Source: Paenibacillus sp. FSL R7-0273
Lineage (GTDB): Bacteria > Bacillota > Bacilli > Paenibacillales > Paenibacillaceae
Direction: 5' to 3'
DNA: 64,000 nucleotides
Assembly: GCF_000758625.1 (NCBI RefSeq)
Contig: NZ_CP009283.1
Span: 2,429,501 to 2,493,500 of the forward strand
In this document: positions 24,779 through 34,525 of the stretch, piece by piece
How the letters are laid out: each line of letters begins with the position of its first letter
How positions within the stretch are numbered: position 1 is the first letter of the stretch
The notes under the pieces: generated by a model
What the model saw: only the letters and a program-made list of their open reading frames with translations
Database searches by the model: none
Told to the model about the DNA's origin: nothing
Program-made: the position numbers and the translations under genes

Positions 24779-25693
24779 ATGGAAGAGAACGGGCTTCGGG
24801 AGCTGCAGGAGCGTTACAGGACAGCAACGGACAGCTTTGTGGAACGGGTGAAGAAGGATGCTAACGTTATTGCAGTCATTGTGTGCGGAAGTCTGGCGTA
24901 TGATACGGTCTGGGAGAAAAGCGACATCGATATGACCCTGATCATCCGCGATCAGACCCTGCAGCAGACATCATACTGTCTTGACGAGGATGGAATCATC
25001 ATAAATGTGCAGCTGTTTGAGCGGAGCAGCTTTAAGCGGGGGATGGACAGGCTGCTCGGCGGCTCAATGCCGCAGTCGTATTTTGCCAAGGGGCGGATGG
25101 TTTACAGCTCGGACGAGAGCCTGTATGACTATTTCGATGAGCTGAGAAGGATGGGCAGCCAGGATATTGCGCGGTCGCTTCTATGGAGAGCCTGTGAGCT
25201 GATTGATATCTGCCACAAATGCCAGAAATGGCTGACGGTGCGTAAGGACGCGAGATATACCCAGTTTTTTCTCCTGAAGGCTGCCGATCTGATCGCCGGT
25301 ATGGAGCTGTGTGCGCAAGGTGAGCCGCCGACCCGTGAAGCGGTTTTGAGCATGCTGGAGCGTTCGCCGGAGCAGATGGCCCCCTTTTACCAGAATCCGT
25401 TGTCCGGACCTTTAAGCGAAACAGAGCTCTGGAGCGCCATCCGGGAGATTGAGCAGGTGCTGGACCGCCATCTTGAGGCTATGAGCCGCCCGGTGCTTGA
25501 TTTTATGGGGGATCAGTCGCTTAAGACGATGACCATGCTGACGAAGCATTTTCATATGGAGGGGCATTACCTGATCAATATTCTGGAGTATATGGCCGAA
25601 AAGGGGATCATCGAGAAGGTATCGCAGACGATCCGCATTACAGCAAAAAGCAAACCGGCGGCTGAGGAAATCGGATTTCTATACATACCATAA
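24779..25693 (+). CDS. Nucleotidyltransferase-domain protein
   Basis: 304 residues from ATG 24779 (AGAAGGAGG upstream). The polymerase-beta-like nucleotidyltransferase signature [16 protein letters not shown] (residues about 37-54) supplies the G-S helix and the metal-binding D-x-D. C-terminal helical region is of the kind seen in aminoglycoside nucleotidyltransferase-like and MNT-type proteins; no known substrate. The UvrA-like gene starts only 18 bp downstream, so the two are one operon, with a divergent AraC/GyrI regulator upstream. Confidence 0.83.
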   Translation: MEENGLRELQERYRTATDSFVERVKKDANVIAVIVCGSLAYDTVWEKSDIDMTLIIRDQTLQQTSYCLDEDGIIINVQLFERSSFKRGMDRLLGGSMPQSYFAKGRMVYSSDESLYDYFDELRRMGSQDIARSLLWRACELIDICHKCQKWLTVRKDARYTQFFLLKAADLIAGMELCAQGEPPTREAVLSMLERSPEQMAPFYQNPLSGPLSETELWSAIREIEQVLDRHLEAMSRPVLDFMGDQSLKTMTMLTKHFHMEGHYLINILEYMAEKGIIEKVSQTIRITAKSKPAAEEIGFLYIP

Positions 25694-25711
25694 CGGGGGG
25701 AGAACGGGTTA

Positions 25712-28582
25712 ATGTCCATAAGAACGAGCATTGAAATCTCAGGGGCGAAGCAGAACAATCTCAAGAATGTGTCGGTGGAAATTCCGCGCGATAAGCTGAC
25801 GGTGATTACAGGGGTTTCGGGCTCCGGCAAATCCTCGCTGGCGTTCGATGTGATCTATGGGGAGGGGCAGCGGCGGTTTCTCGATTCCATCTCCAATTTT
25901 GCCAAAAGCCGGATCAGCCAGCTCAAAAAAGCCAAGGTGGATTACGTGCGCGGCCTGTCTCCGGTGATTGCAATTGAGCAGAAAAAAGGCAACAACAACC
26001 CGCGCTCCACGGTCGGAACGGTTACGGATACCAACGACTATCTCCGTCTGCTGTTCGCCACAGCGGGTACGGGACACTGTCCTGAATGCAGCAAGCCGCT
26101 GCGCCAGCTGTCTGCTGCCCAGATTGCCGAGCATATTACAGGCCTGCCGGAGGGGACCGTTATTGAGCTGCGGGCTCCGGTATACAAAATATACGGGGAG
26201 GACTACAGCTACACCTTCCAGCAGCTAAGGGAAAAGGGCTTCAAGCACCTGCTGATCGACGGGGAGCCGGTATCGCTGGGGGATGAGCTGGAGACGGATG
26301 AGAGCAAGTCCCATGTGATTGAGATTGTGATAGACCGGATAACGCTGCGCCAGGATACCTATATCCAGCTTACGAAGTCAATTGAAGCGGCCATTCTTGC
26401 ACTGGATGAGGATATTATGATCAAGGTGGAGGTGATCGGCGGTGCGCCGGAGGATTTCTATCAGCATTTTGCCTGCCCGGAGCATCACTTCTTCCTGTGC
26501 GATATGCAGCCGTTCCATTTCTCTTTTAACACGCCGGCGAGCGCCTGCCATACCTGTCTCGGGGTGGGGATGTCTTATGTGGTGGAGCCGCATTTTCTGG
26601 TGGTCGCCCCGGAGAAGAGCATCAGCAAAGGCGCGCTTAAGAATACGGTGTTCAACACCTCAGGCAAGGACAGCTACCGCACGGTGCTGATGTACAGCCT
26701 GTCCCAGAAATACAACTTCAGTCTGGATACCCCGTTTCATGAGCTGCCAAAAGAAATCCACGAGCTGCTATTCTACGGAACCCATGGTGAGCTTGTGCCG
26801 ATGCTGCAGCCGCCGTTTTCCCAGAAGAAAAACTGGATGACCGGCAAGGACCGGGCGTTTGGCGGCTTTGTCCATGAGATGGAGAACTGGTACAAGCATT
26901 ATATCCGCAAATCCTCCACAACAGAGGCGTTTGAGCCGAGCTTCATTAAGGACTGCATGATTGAAAAGGTATGCCCGGAATGCAGCGGCGCCCGGCTTAA
27001 GCAGCAGCGGCTGCAGGTAACGGTCGGAGGCAAAAACATCGATCAGCTCAGCCGGATGCAGCTGCAGGAGCTGCTGGCTTTTCTGGAGGCGCTCACCTTT
27101 GAGCCGGAGGTACGGGATGTGGCGGAGACCATCGTCCGCGAGCTGCATACGCGCACCAGCCTGCTGATCGAAATCGGCCTGCATTACATCAATCTCGGCA
27201 GACGCAGTGACAGTATCTCCGGCGGCGAGATGCAGCGGATCAAGATGTCCACCCAGATCAGCAGTGAGCTGATGGGCATGCTCTACATTATGGATGAGCC
27301 GAGCATCGGGCTGCATCCCCGTGATTCCGGCAGGGTCATTGAGACGATGAAAAAGCTGCGCGATCTTGGCAACACGGTAATCGTTGTGGAGCATGACCTC
27401 GAAACGATCGGCTGTGCCGATCATATTATTGAGATTGGTCCGGGACCGGGGATTCACGGCGGTAACATAGTGGCCAGCGGAACGCTTGAGGATATAAAGG
27501 GTGCAGCGGAATCTGTCACAGGCGGCTATTTATCCGGCAGAACGGTTATTCCTGTACCTGAGCGGCGGCGCCAGCTTGGGGACTTTTTTCTCTCTGTTCA
27601 AGGCGCGAGGGAGAACAATCTGAAGGATGTCGATCTGGATATCCCGCTGAATGTCTTCATCTGCATTACCGGTGTGTCCGGTTCGGGTAAAAGCTCGCTG
27701 ATCAACGAAATCCTGACCAAGCAGCTCAAAATTGACAAGACAGGTGCACGGATTGTCGCCGGCAAGCATGACTATGTGTTCGGCGCAGATTTGGTGAACC
27801 ATGTTATCAACATCGACCAGTCGCCGATCGGCCGCAACAGCAAGTCTAACCCGGCTACTTATATCGGGCTGTATGATAAAATCCGCGATCTGTTCGCCTC
27901 GCAGCCGGAAGCCGTGGAGCGCGGCTATCAATCCATTGACTTCAGCCTGACCCATGCGAACGGGACACGCTGTGAGCACTGCGCAGGAGACGGGATCATC
28001 GTCACCAGCCTGCAGTTCATGGCCGACATTGAAACGATCTGCCCGGTGTGCAAGGGCAACCGTTTCTCGGAGGAAGGGCTGGAGATCAAGATCCGGGGCA
28101 AATCGATCTCTGAGGTGCTGGAGATGACGGTGGAGGAGGCTGCTGAGTTTTTTGCAGATCACAAGTACCTTAAGCATAAGCTGGGCATTATGAACGAGCT
28201 CGGGCTGGGCTATCTGACACTCGGCCAGAGCTCGACCACCCTCTCCGGCGGGGAGGCGCAGCGGGTAAAGCTCTCGAATGAGCTGGCGAAGATCAAGCGG
28301 GGTGCACACAACCTGTACATTCTCGACGAGCCGACCACCGGCCTGCATCTGGCCGACATCCAGAAGCTGCTGCTGGCGCTGAACAAGCTGGTGGACGGCG
28401 GGCATTCCGTCATCGTGATTGAGCATCACCTGGACGTGATTAAATCTGCCGACTACATCATCGACATGGGCCCGGAGGGCGGTAACGGCGGCGGATTCGT
28501 GGTCGCGGAGGGCACCCCGGAGCAGGTTGCCAGGGTGGAGGCATCGCATACCGGGCGGTATTTGCGGAGTGTGCTGGGGTAA
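25712..28582 (+). CDS. UvrA-family excinuclease ABC subunit A, probable paralogue
   Basis: 956 residues. Both ATPase modules are complete: Walker [10 protein letters not shown] near 35 and near 654, signature motifs [11 protein letters not shown] near 502 and [11 protein letters not shown] near 843, Walker [12 protein letters not shown] and [11 protein letters not shown]. The C-terminal zinc module CEHC...CPVC is intact. The first zinc module differs: where UvrA has CPxC the sequence is CPEH, so one ligand is Cys-to-His, ending in CHTC. The N-terminal region ([23 protein letters not shown]) also differs from housekeeping UvrA. In NER, UvrA scans DNA for bulky damage with UvrB. No uvrB follows and the partner is a nucleotidyltransferase gene, so a dedicated or drug-related UvrA-like role is likely. 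Confidence 0.88.
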   Translation: MSIRTSIEISGAKQNNLKNVSVEIPRDKLTVITGVSGSGKSSLAFDVIYGEGQRRFLDSISNFAKSRISQLKKAKVDYVRGLSPVIAIEQKKGNNNPRSTVGTVTDTNDYLRLLFATAGTGHCPECSKPLRQLSAAQIAEHITGLPEGTVIELRAPVYKIYGEDYSYTFQQLREKGFKHLLIDGEPVSLGDELETDESKSHVIEIVIDRITLRQDTYIQLTKSIEAAILALDEDIMIKVEVIGGAPEDFYQHFACPEHHFFLCDMQPFHFSFNTPASACHTCLGVGMSYVVEPHFLVVAPEKSISKGALKNTVFNTSGKDSYRTVLMYSLSQKYNFSLDTPFHELPKEIHELLFYGTHGELVPMLQPPFSQKKNWMTGKDRAFGGFVHEMENWYKHYIRKSSTTEAFEPSFIKDCMIEKVCPECSGARLKQQRLQVTVGGKNIDQLSRMQLQELLAFLEALTFEPEVRDVAETIVRELHTRTSLLIEIGLHYINLGRRSDSISGGEMQRIKMSTQISSELMGMLYIMDEPSIGLHPRDSGRVIETMKKLRDLGNTVIVVEHDLETIGCADHIIEIGPGPGIHGGNIVASGTLEDIKGAAESVTGGYLSGRTVIPVPERRRQLGDFFLSVQGARENNLKDVDLDIPLNVFICITGVSGSGKSSLINEILTKQLKIDKTGARIVAGKHDYVFGADLVNHVINIDQSPIGRNSKSNPATYIGLYDKIRDLFASQPEAVERGYQSIDFSLTHANGTRCEHCAGDGIIVTSLQFMADIETICPVCKGNRFSEEGLEIKIRGKSISEVLEMTVEEAAEFFADHKYLKHKLGIMNELGLGYLTLGQSSTTLSGGEAQRVKLSNELAKIKRGAHNLYILDEPTTGLHLADIQKLLLALNKLVDGGHSVIVIEHHLDVIKSADYIIDMGPEGGNGGGFVVAEGTPEQVARVEASHTGRYLRSVLG

Positions 28583-28584
28583 GA

Positions 28585-28867
28585 GGCTAGCGGGCTAGTG
28601 AGTGCTGTGCTAGAGGGCTGCGAGTGCTGGTTTTCTGGGTAACGGAGTGGGGCTAATCGAATTAAGTGGAAATTAGTCACCTAAATCAAGGTGATTCGGC
28701 CGGATGAGAGGATTAGGTGGAAAAAGGTCAGTTAATTCTCTTGTTTTTAGCCCTAAGGGGATTTTTGGCTAAATTAGGTTACTATTTTCCACCTAATGCT
28801 TGGAAATATTGATAAACCGCAGAATTAGCTGACGAAAATCTAACTAAATGTTAGAGACCCGCTAGCC
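28585..28867. repeat. Composite palindromic element, family 2 (24-bp units), flanked by 10-bp inverted repeats
   Basis: Units with a core near ATTAGGTGGAAA...CTAA: direct at 28661-28684 and 28712-28735, inverted at 28774-28797 and 28825-28848 (the last is degenerate, about 16 of 24 matches to unit 1). Spacers are 27, 38 and 27 bp, the same plan as the family 1 elements though the word is different. The outer ends carry a perfect 10-bp inverted repeat GGCTAGCGGG (28585-28594) / CCCGCTAGCC (28858-28867). Occupies most of the 448-bp gap after the UvrA-like gene. Confidence 0.8.
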
Positions 28868-28916
28868 TGGCTGGAATTCCAGAAAATTATACTGAAACGT
28901 TAAGCTGCAAAAGCTT

Positions 28917-28959
28917 AGCCGTCCGACACAAAAAGAAGTGTTCTGACGGCTATTTTTTA
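28917..28959 (+). terminator. Rho-independent terminator
   Basis: Stem AGCCGTC/GACGGCT (28917-28923 with 28945-28951), an inner ACAC/GTGT helix, then a T-run to 28957. It probably ends transcripts from the nucleotidyltransferase/UvrA-like unit that have crossed the repeat element. Confidence 0.85.
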
Positions 28960-29030
28960 TGGTTGAATAATGGTATATTGTGGAAGTTGGCGATGTTTGC
29001 ATCATATGCTGAATACATTGGGAGGTAGTC

Positions 29031-29960
29031 ATGCAGCTATTTGCGGTACATCCGTTTGAATTATATTCCCGGGTAAAATTAACGCTGGGGGCATTTGAAG
29101 TCATCTCGGATCTCAGGCCCGGCAGTGCGAGAACGGGGGTTTGGAAGCTTCGGGCAGCGGAAGGTCAGAAGGCGTATTACCTGAAAACATTTAGCCGGAA
29201 AGAAAGATGGCACCCGGAGGTCTATGCTTATAAGCACTGGGTGAACGGTCTGCAGCCGTATGTGCCGGAGCTTATCTCGGTCTATGAGGGTGACGGCTGG
29301 CAGGCGATTCTAATCACAGCCATCGAAGGAACAATTATGCGGGAAGCGGGGCTCCAGCCACCGGCATTACATGCTGCTTATTATAAGGCAGGACAATTGA
29401 CGAGGCTGATCCATGAGTCACAGAGCGGGGAATGGTTTGGACGCCCGGATCAGAACGGACAGCCAATTGAGCTTTTTCATCATAGTGATCCCGTAACCTA
29501 TATCAGGCAATCGCTCAGTGACCTCGGAGGAAAGTGTCTGGAAGCTGATTTGCTTGAGCCTGCTGAGGAGGTAAGCTTACATTGGGCAATGGAGCAGGCA
29601 GAAGTGTTTGCAGGAGCCAAGCCTGTACCGGTAAGCTGGGATTCGACTCCAGGCAATTGGCTGGTCGGTGCTGGCGGTGAATTTACCGGGATGATTGATT
29701 TTGAGAATATGCTGTGGGGCGTAGAGGTTGACAGCTTCGCGGCTTTGTTTGAGAAATATTTTATCAATGACGAAGCTTCAATGAAGGCGTTCTTTGCCGG
29801 TTATGGTTCAGACATTCTGCAGGAAAAGCAAATTCAGATCAGGATCAGCTGCATAAAGCTGGCGCTGGGTGATATTTACTGGGGCACAAGGCAGACTATG
29901 CCCGGAGCTGCGGCAAAAGGAAGAAGGCTGCTGCAGGCTCAACTGAAGTACATAGGCTAG
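29031..29960 (+). CDS. Phosphotransferase-fold (APH-like) protein
   Basis: 309 residues from ATG 29031, 9 bases after GGGAGG. The ATP region is KLRAAEGQKAYYLKTFSRKERWHPEVYAYKHW, the catalytic loop VSWDSTPGNWLVG (near residue 200; Asp and Asn kept but the usual His is Ser) and the metal site GMIDFENMLWG. These match the aminoglycoside phosphotransferase/choline-kinase superfamily. The altered His-x-Asp motif to Ser-Trp-Asp is compatible with activity. Second APH-like protein in the window; low similarity to that at 17646. Confidence 0.82.
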   Translation: MQLFAVHPFELYSRVKLTLGAFEVISDLRPGSARTGVWKLRAAEGQKAYYLKTFSRKERWHPEVYAYKHWVNGLQPYVPELISVYEGDGWQAILITAIEGTIMREAGLQPPALHAAYYKAGQLTRLIHESQSGEWFGRPDQNGQPIELFHHSDPVTYIRQSLSDLGGKCLEADLLEPAEEVSLHWAMEQAEVFAGAKPVPVSWDSTPGNWLVGAGGEFTGMIDFENMLWGVEVDSFAALFEKYFINDEASMKAFFAGYGSDILQEKQIQIRISCIKLALGDIYWGTRQTMPGAAAKGRRLLQAQLKYIG

Positions 29961-29999
29961 AAAGAAAAGCGGATGTAATCTAGTTAAACCTTCAGATAT

Positions 30000-30601
30000 T
30001 CACAGGGCAAGTCCGTCAACAATCTCCCGCAGCTTGACAAAAGGAAGTGCTCTGCTTTTATGTATCGCCGTCAGCGGCCCAAAGTGTGTATTCCAATTTT
30101 ACTAACCGCATCATACTCTCCGATTAATGAATCCAGTAGGATAAAATACGCGAACTGATAACAGCTGTCATCCTGATCATAATTTTGGATATACACATTC
30201 AAATCAAGTATCTGTCCGTTACTCTCATAGGCGAAATAAATATCCTCATAGGATAGGCTGACATCTCCCATGCTGATTTCAAGACTATCAGAATTCATGC
30301 GGGGCCTGAACGGGATGATTATCCAATTGCTGTAGACTGGCGCCTTGCCGCACAGAAGCTCCACCGTCTCAAAGGAATCTACGAGCCCGTCGGCAGAAAC
30401 AATAAACTCCCGTTTTCCATCTGCATTTACAGTACCTATTTCATAGGTTAAGTTCTCATCTATCTCATGGAGCCTGCCGCTGATTTCGGCCATATATTGT
30501 TCTTTCTTATGTTCAAACCCGGTATAAAATTCATGCTCCCGTTTACTGAACTATTTCCAGAAGGTCTGCTTAAGATCGCTTTTTCTGAACAGTTTGAGCA
30601 T
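30000..30601 (-). pseudogene. Decayed gene of unknown family: nonsense codon plus frameshift
   Basis: A good start (ATG 30599-30601 with AAGGAAGGGG just upstream) opens a frame MLKLFRKSDLKQTFWK that ends in TAG at 30551-30553. The frame then continues without further stops (FSKREHEFYTGFEHKKEQYMAEI...) to near 30079, where the reading shifts by one base at a GGG run: the other frame continues HKSRALPFVKLREIVDGLAL to TGA at 30000-30002. I believe the intact family has Trp-x-Trp-Phe-Ser at the nonsense site, so TAG would be a TGG mutation; that recollection is not checked. The longest intact piece is 30071-30493 (140 codons). Sequencing error is an alternative but two lesions make decay more likely. 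Confidence 0.72.
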
Positions 30602-30764
30602 TATATCCCCTTCCTTTCTTATATTCGGATGTATTGTAGCATTTTTTTGATGTGTATGGACTAGGAACTATTTTCAGAGGAATTAATTAGGAAAAAAATG
30701 TAACCTTTGGGGGCGGGCTGCGTATGTCAGGAGAATGTCCCAAACTGATCCTGGAGATGATGAT

Positions 30765-32072
30765 ATGCAGCTTGTCCGCAATTCTCTTAACGATCTGATA
30801 CATAACACCGAAGAAGCCGAAATTTCGCTTAAAACGTCAATTGACAGTTATCTGACCAGATTCCGGGAGCTGGAGCCGCAGCTTCATGCCTTTGTGCCCG
30901 AAGCCCGGCTGGAGCAGAGACTTAAGCTGGAACAGGAGCGTCTGCTGGCTTTCCTCGCCGGTACCGCCGGTAAACCTGCCCTTTTGGGGATACCGGTCGG
31001 AATCAAGGATTTAATCCATGTTAAGAATATGCCGACGCAAGCCGGGTCCCGGCTGCCTGATGAGGCACTTGCCGGTGGGGAAGCCTCCATAGTCACCCGG
31101 CTGCGTGAACTCGGGGCGTTTATTGCCGGTAAGACCGTAACTGAGGAGTTCGCCTACCATGGTCCCATCGCTACCCTTAATCCGCATAATCCTGCCCATA
31201 CTCCCGGCGGGTCGAGTGCAGGCTCAGCTGCTGCAGTTGCTGCAGGGCTATGTCCGCTGGCTTTGGGAACACAGACTTTACGTTCTGTTCTCGCGCCGGC
31301 GTCTTTTTGCGGAGTGGTGGGGTTTAAGCCGAGCTATGGCAGAGTTCCGCTGGACGGGGTGATCAAGCTGTCGCCCTCATTTGACACGATCGGCTTCTTC
31401 ACCCAGGATCTGTCCGGTATGGAGACGGCGGCTGAGCTGCTTATTCCGGAATGGCAGGTCCGTCAGGTGAGTCGTAAACCTGTGCTTGGCATCCCGCGCG
31501 GGGTATATATGGAGCTGATGTCGGAAGAGGTGAAACAAGCTTTTGCTGCACAGGTTCGTTCGCTAGAGCTGCTTGGCTATCAGGTGAAGCAGGTTCAGAT
31601 GCCCTGGGAGGACGAGCTTGTCTATGGTAATGCGATGCTGCGGTTTATTCAGGGGGAAATGGCCCGTGAGCATAAGGATCGTATCGTAAAGTATGAAGAA
31701 TACTATGGTGCCAGTGTCAGGGAAGCCATTCTTAGTGGTGCGGCTGTTCCGGAGGAGGAGCTGGCTGATTACCGGCAGCTGCAGCTGGTGTTAAGAGACC
31801 GGCTGAAGAACCTTATGGAGCAAGAGGGGGTTGATCTGTGGGTATCACCGGCACAGGGCGGAACCGCACCAAGGCTGGAGGCTAACAATACCGGCTGGGC
31901 TGGCATGACAGCAATCTGGGGCTTTGCCGGGTGCCCGGCTATCAGCATTCCAGCGGCCGATATAGACGGACTTCCGCTCGGCTTTCAATGTGTCGGCAGC
32001 TACGGGGAAGATGAATGGCTGCTGGCCTGGGCACGGCAGGTGGCGCAGGAGCTTTGTCCGAAGAGGATTTGA
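30765..32072 (+). CDS. Amidase signature family protein with altered nucleophile motif
   Basis: 435 residues. ATG 30765 has GGAG 8 bases upstream; ATG 30735 abuts its own AGGAGA and is unlikely. The Ser-cisSer-Lys triad is visible: Lys81 in GIPVGIKDLIH, Ser150 in TPGGSSAGSAAAVAAG, and Ser174 as nucleophile. The nucleophile motif is GTQTLRSVLAPASFCGV, where the family normally has TGGS: the two glycines that form the oxyanion hole are replaced by Leu-Arg. Flanks are in frame, so it is a real substitution. Similar enzymes are allophanate hydrolase-like, GatA-like or aryl acylamidase-like. Its activity is therefore doubtful or altered. A terminator follows. Confidence 0.85.
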   Translation: MQLVRNSLNDLIHNTEEAEISLKTSIDSYLTRFRELEPQLHAFVPEARLEQRLKLEQERLLAFLAGTAGKPALLGIPVGIKDLIHVKNMPTQAGSRLPDEALAGGEASIVTRLRELGAFIAGKTVTEEFAYHGPIATLNPHNPAHTPGGSSAGSAAAVAAGLCPLALGTQTLRSVLAPASFCGVVGFKPSYGRVPLDGVIKLSPSFDTIGFFTQDLSGMETAAELLIPEWQVRQVSRKPVLGIPRGVYMELMSEEVKQAFAAQVRSLELLGYQVKQVQMPWEDELVYGNAMLRFIQGEMAREHKDRIVKYEEYYGASVREAILSGAAVPEEELADYRQLQLVLRDRLKNLMEQEGVDLWVSPAQGGTAPRLEANNTGWAGMTAIWGFAGCPAISIPAADIDGLPLGFQCVGSYGEDEWLLAWARQVAQELCPKRI

Positions 32073-32087
32073 ATTGCAAACACACTT

Positions 32088-32128
32088 AACAGCCGCTGGA
32101 CACACGTTTTGTGTTCAGCGGCTGTTTT
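32088..32128 (+). terminator. Rho-independent terminator after the amidase gene
   Basis: A long stem made of AACAGCCGCTG/CAGCGGCTGTT arms (about 32088-32098 with 32116-32126) that continues into an inner ACAC/GTGT helix and ends in TTTT. Confidence 0.9.
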
Positions 32129-32172
32129 GGCGCTTCGGGGCAGGAATGGAGTATACACTCCAGATCTTTTAA

Positions 32173-33342
32173 TTATTGCGGTGCAGGCAGGGTATAGATG
32201 AATTGTGTATCCTTATTCTCAGGCCCTAGGTTGTAAGCGCGGAGGGTTAGCTCATTGCCGCTGCGGCCTTCAAACCGCAGATCATCACCGGGGAACATGG
32301 AGTCCCACTGGTCCAATATCCATTTGCTGTCGGCTGCAGGTAATTGCTCATATAAGAGTGTCTGGGTGCCGGTGGAACGGTCAACAGCAGTCAAAAAGGC
32401 GGTATCGCCCGGCCGGATCAGAGCAACATCGGAATAAAAAGCCTCTACATTGTAATAAACGTCCCGCGTTACGCCGGTTCGCATCAATTTCGGCAGGTCG
32501 ACGGTTTCTTTTACCGCACCGGTACCGTCTTCGATCAGACGCAGGGTCTGCCCGTCGTTCATCAGCAGCCTGTCCCCGGACCAGAGAGCCGGCTCATCAA
32601 AGGTAGTATGAAAATCGGTATGCGCCTGGCGCATGAGAGCCCCGTTTTTGAGCAGATAGGTATAGTACTCTGCATAGAGATGAGGTTCCCCGTAAGAGTT
32701 TCTAACCTGCAGCACCGTCAATCCGCCAGGGGTATCCTCGAAGGTGAGGTCGACCAGATCCAGACCCCTGCCCAGATGGGCGAGCTTCTGTTTCGCGCCA
32801 TTACCGGATGAAATGTATAGATCACCGCTATCAAAAGAGACGGAGTAGCGAGTGCCCTTGTAAGTCTCTGAATAACCGCGGTACATATGGAGGCCGTTAG
32901 CCAGCAAGCTGCGGGTTGTGGCATCCCAGCGGACCGTGCCGCCTTCCAGCGCCTTAACCAGAAATTTGGCAGGCAGATACAGCTCGTCCCGGGCAATAAA
33001 AGGAGTACCCCCGATATTGACGGTGACGTTATCCAGTACCCCGGCTGAGCTGCCGAGCCGAACGGCGAAGCTTTTTTCCCAGCCGCTGAATGTGGCTCGT
33101 GTACGGGTCTTGTCCCACTTCATTTCAATTCCGAGTCCGCCCGTGATGTTGGCTGGCAGGTAGGATACACCGTTCTTAATCAAAGCTGTACCTACGAAGC
33201 TTCCTGATATGCCGCTGTCACTGCCATAAGTCACATAATATTTCACTTCTTCGGTGCCTGGTCCGGCTGAGGCCGGAGCTGATATTGTACCTGATAAAAG
33301 CATAAGTCCGGCAGTGGACAGGAGCAGCAGTTTTCTTATCAT
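32173..33342 (-). CDS. Exported stalk-domain (copper amine oxidase N-terminal-like) protein
   Basis: About 389 residues from ATG 33342, with GGAAGG upstream (an in-frame ATG at 33390 has no ribosome site). A signal peptide (MIRKLLLLSTAGLMLLSGTISAPASA) is followed by a copper-amine-oxidase-N-terminal-type stalk domain, seen as ALIKNGVSYLPANITGGLGIEMKWD and DELYLPAKFLVKALEGGTVRWDATTRSLLANG. The remainder is beta-rich (VSFDSGDLYISSGNGAKQ). In Paenibacillus such stalk domains are common on secreted proteins; no enzymatic function is implied. It faces the amidase gene. Confidence 0.83.
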   Translation of the reverse strand: MIRKLLLLSTAGLMLLSGTISAPASAGPGTEEVKYYVTYGSDSGISGSFVGTALIKNGVSYLPANITGGLGIEMKWDKTRTRATFSGWEKSFAVRLGSSAGVLDNVTVNIGGTPFIARDELYLPAKFLVKALEGGTVRWDATTRSLLANGLHMYRGYSETYKGTRYSVSFDSGDLYISSGNGAKQKLAHLGRGLDLVDLTFEDTPGGLTVLQVRNSYGEPHLYAEYYTYLLKNGALMRQAHTDFHTTFDEPALWSGDRLLMNDGQTLRLIEDGTGAVKETVDLPKLMRTGVTRDVYYNVEAFYSDVALIRPGDTAFLTAVDRSTGTQTLLYEQLPAADSKWILDQWDSMFPGDDLRFEGRSGNELTLRAYNLGPENKDTQFIYTLPAPQ

Positions 33343-33390
33343 GCAGGTTACCTTCCTTTCGGAAATAATAGAATTAGGCTGAAGCTTCAT

Positions 33391-34003
33391 ATACGATATA
33401 AAAGATTAGACGAGGAATGAAGGGAAATGTTTCCTTTATCTGAGGGAAAATAGAAAATATATACAAAATACTTGAATGGCTGTCTGCAGACAACATCGGC
33501 GATGGCTCACATTATCAAAATATAGCAGTTGCAGATTAATTGAGGTCAGAGAAATCTCTCCCACTCGAGTATTGAGTGGATAGAAACCATTTTAGCCCTG
33601 CGTTCAACTGGCATTCCCTTAGAGGAATTAAAAGAATACGTTTATGATGCAAGAAAAGCAAGTGATCGGATGCATTTTCGAAGTAACGGGCAGGATAGTT
33701 GAACAAGATAAGTGAGGGTTTTATGTCGAATTTGACGCAAGCCAATGAACTGCTCACTGAACATTACGAAGGTACTCTATACATTTCGGGTTGTGTATTA
33801 AATCTGGGAAAGTTTTACCCTCATTGCCAATTTTACTAGCTGATAAATTCTTTGCACTTTACAATACCGCCCAGTTCGGCAAATCTAAGCACCTTATATA
33901 ACTTTCATGCCAATTCACTATTGAAATAAAACAAAACATCCTATAATTTAACTGAAGGTAGATTTATGTTGTGCGTTGTCTATGATAAATAAGAGGTGAA
34001 AAT
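33391..34003 (+). other. AT-rich intergenic region with MerR-regulator remnant
   Basis: This 613-bp gap marks the start of an AT-rich island (see findings). In the plus frame from about 33571 to 33705, IEWIETILALRSTGIPLEELKEYV and then DARKASDR resemble the DNA-binding/linker region of MerR family regulators, which usually have a WI..LR.TGM.L..I..Y pattern; no start codon or helix-turn-helix precedes it. A further open stretch at 33723-33836 (MSNLTQANELLTEHYEG...) is not recognisable. Otherwise nothing is seen. Confidence 0.5.
33571..33702 (+). pseudogene. MerR-family regulator fragment
   Basis: About 43 codons, ending at TGA 33700-33702, that keep the WIETILALRSTGIPLEELKEYV linker typical of MerR-type dimerisation helices. 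No upstream initiation codon, no effector domain, and the N-terminal winged helix is lost. It is best read as a degenerate remnant. Confidence 0.4.
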
Positions 34004-34525
34004 ATGAATCGCTGTTCTAATTGTCAAAATACAAACATCAAACAGATAAGTTCATTTCATACAAGACTCTTACTTTCCATCTACTTATTTTTAAATTTTT
34101 ACTTTTTTACAGGTGCCATTGATTACGGAGCATTGATCGCTATAATTCCTGTTTTTATTCCTTATTCATACAAATGCTCTAACTGTAATAAAACATTTCT
34201 GGGATTGCCCAAATTTAATTTAAATAACTTTTGGTTAGGAAATAATTCTGATATATATTTACTTGCGATGTCACCTTCAATACTAATAATTACACTCTTA
34301 ATACTGATCTTCCCATATACAGGACTAGCACGTATATTGTATTTACCAAATATATACTTTCTCAACAGCGTGGTTGTCCTTTTATATCTATTTTTATTTA
34401 GAAAACGTAATGGAGCATTGATCCTTTTTATACGGGCTTCGTTACTAATTGTAACTGTGATTCTTTCTGTATGGTTATATCCTCAAGAAGACAGTGTTGG
34501 GATAATAAAAAAGATTTTTAATTAA
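34004..34525 (+). CDS. Hypothetical membrane protein with two N-terminal CxxC motifs
   Basis: 173 residues from ATG 34004 with AAGAGGTG upstream. Residues 4-7 (CSNC) and 58-61 (CSNC) form possible zinc-ribbon pairs, separated by two hydrophobic helices. Further helices follow (SPSILIITLLILIF, YFLNSVVVLLYLFLF, ASLLIVTVILSVWLY), so the protein has about five membrane segments. The base composition (about 32-36 percent GC) contrasts with the surrounding genes, consistent with acquisition from elsewhere. No family recognised. Confidence 0.72.
   Translation: MNRCSNCQNTNIKQISSFHTRLLLSIYLFLNFYFFTGAIDYGALIAIIPVFIPYSYKCSNCNKTFLGLPKFNLNNFWLGNNSDIYLLAMSPSILIITLLILIFPYTGLARILYLPNIYFLNSVVVLLYLFLFRKRNGALILFIRASLLIVTVILSVWLYPQEDSVGIIKKIFN

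Noticed and set aside
27530..28549. A 339-codon minus-strand frame across the UvrA-like gene
   Set aside because: It overlaps the conserved C-terminal ATPase of the UvrA-like protein and shows no recognisable protein features.
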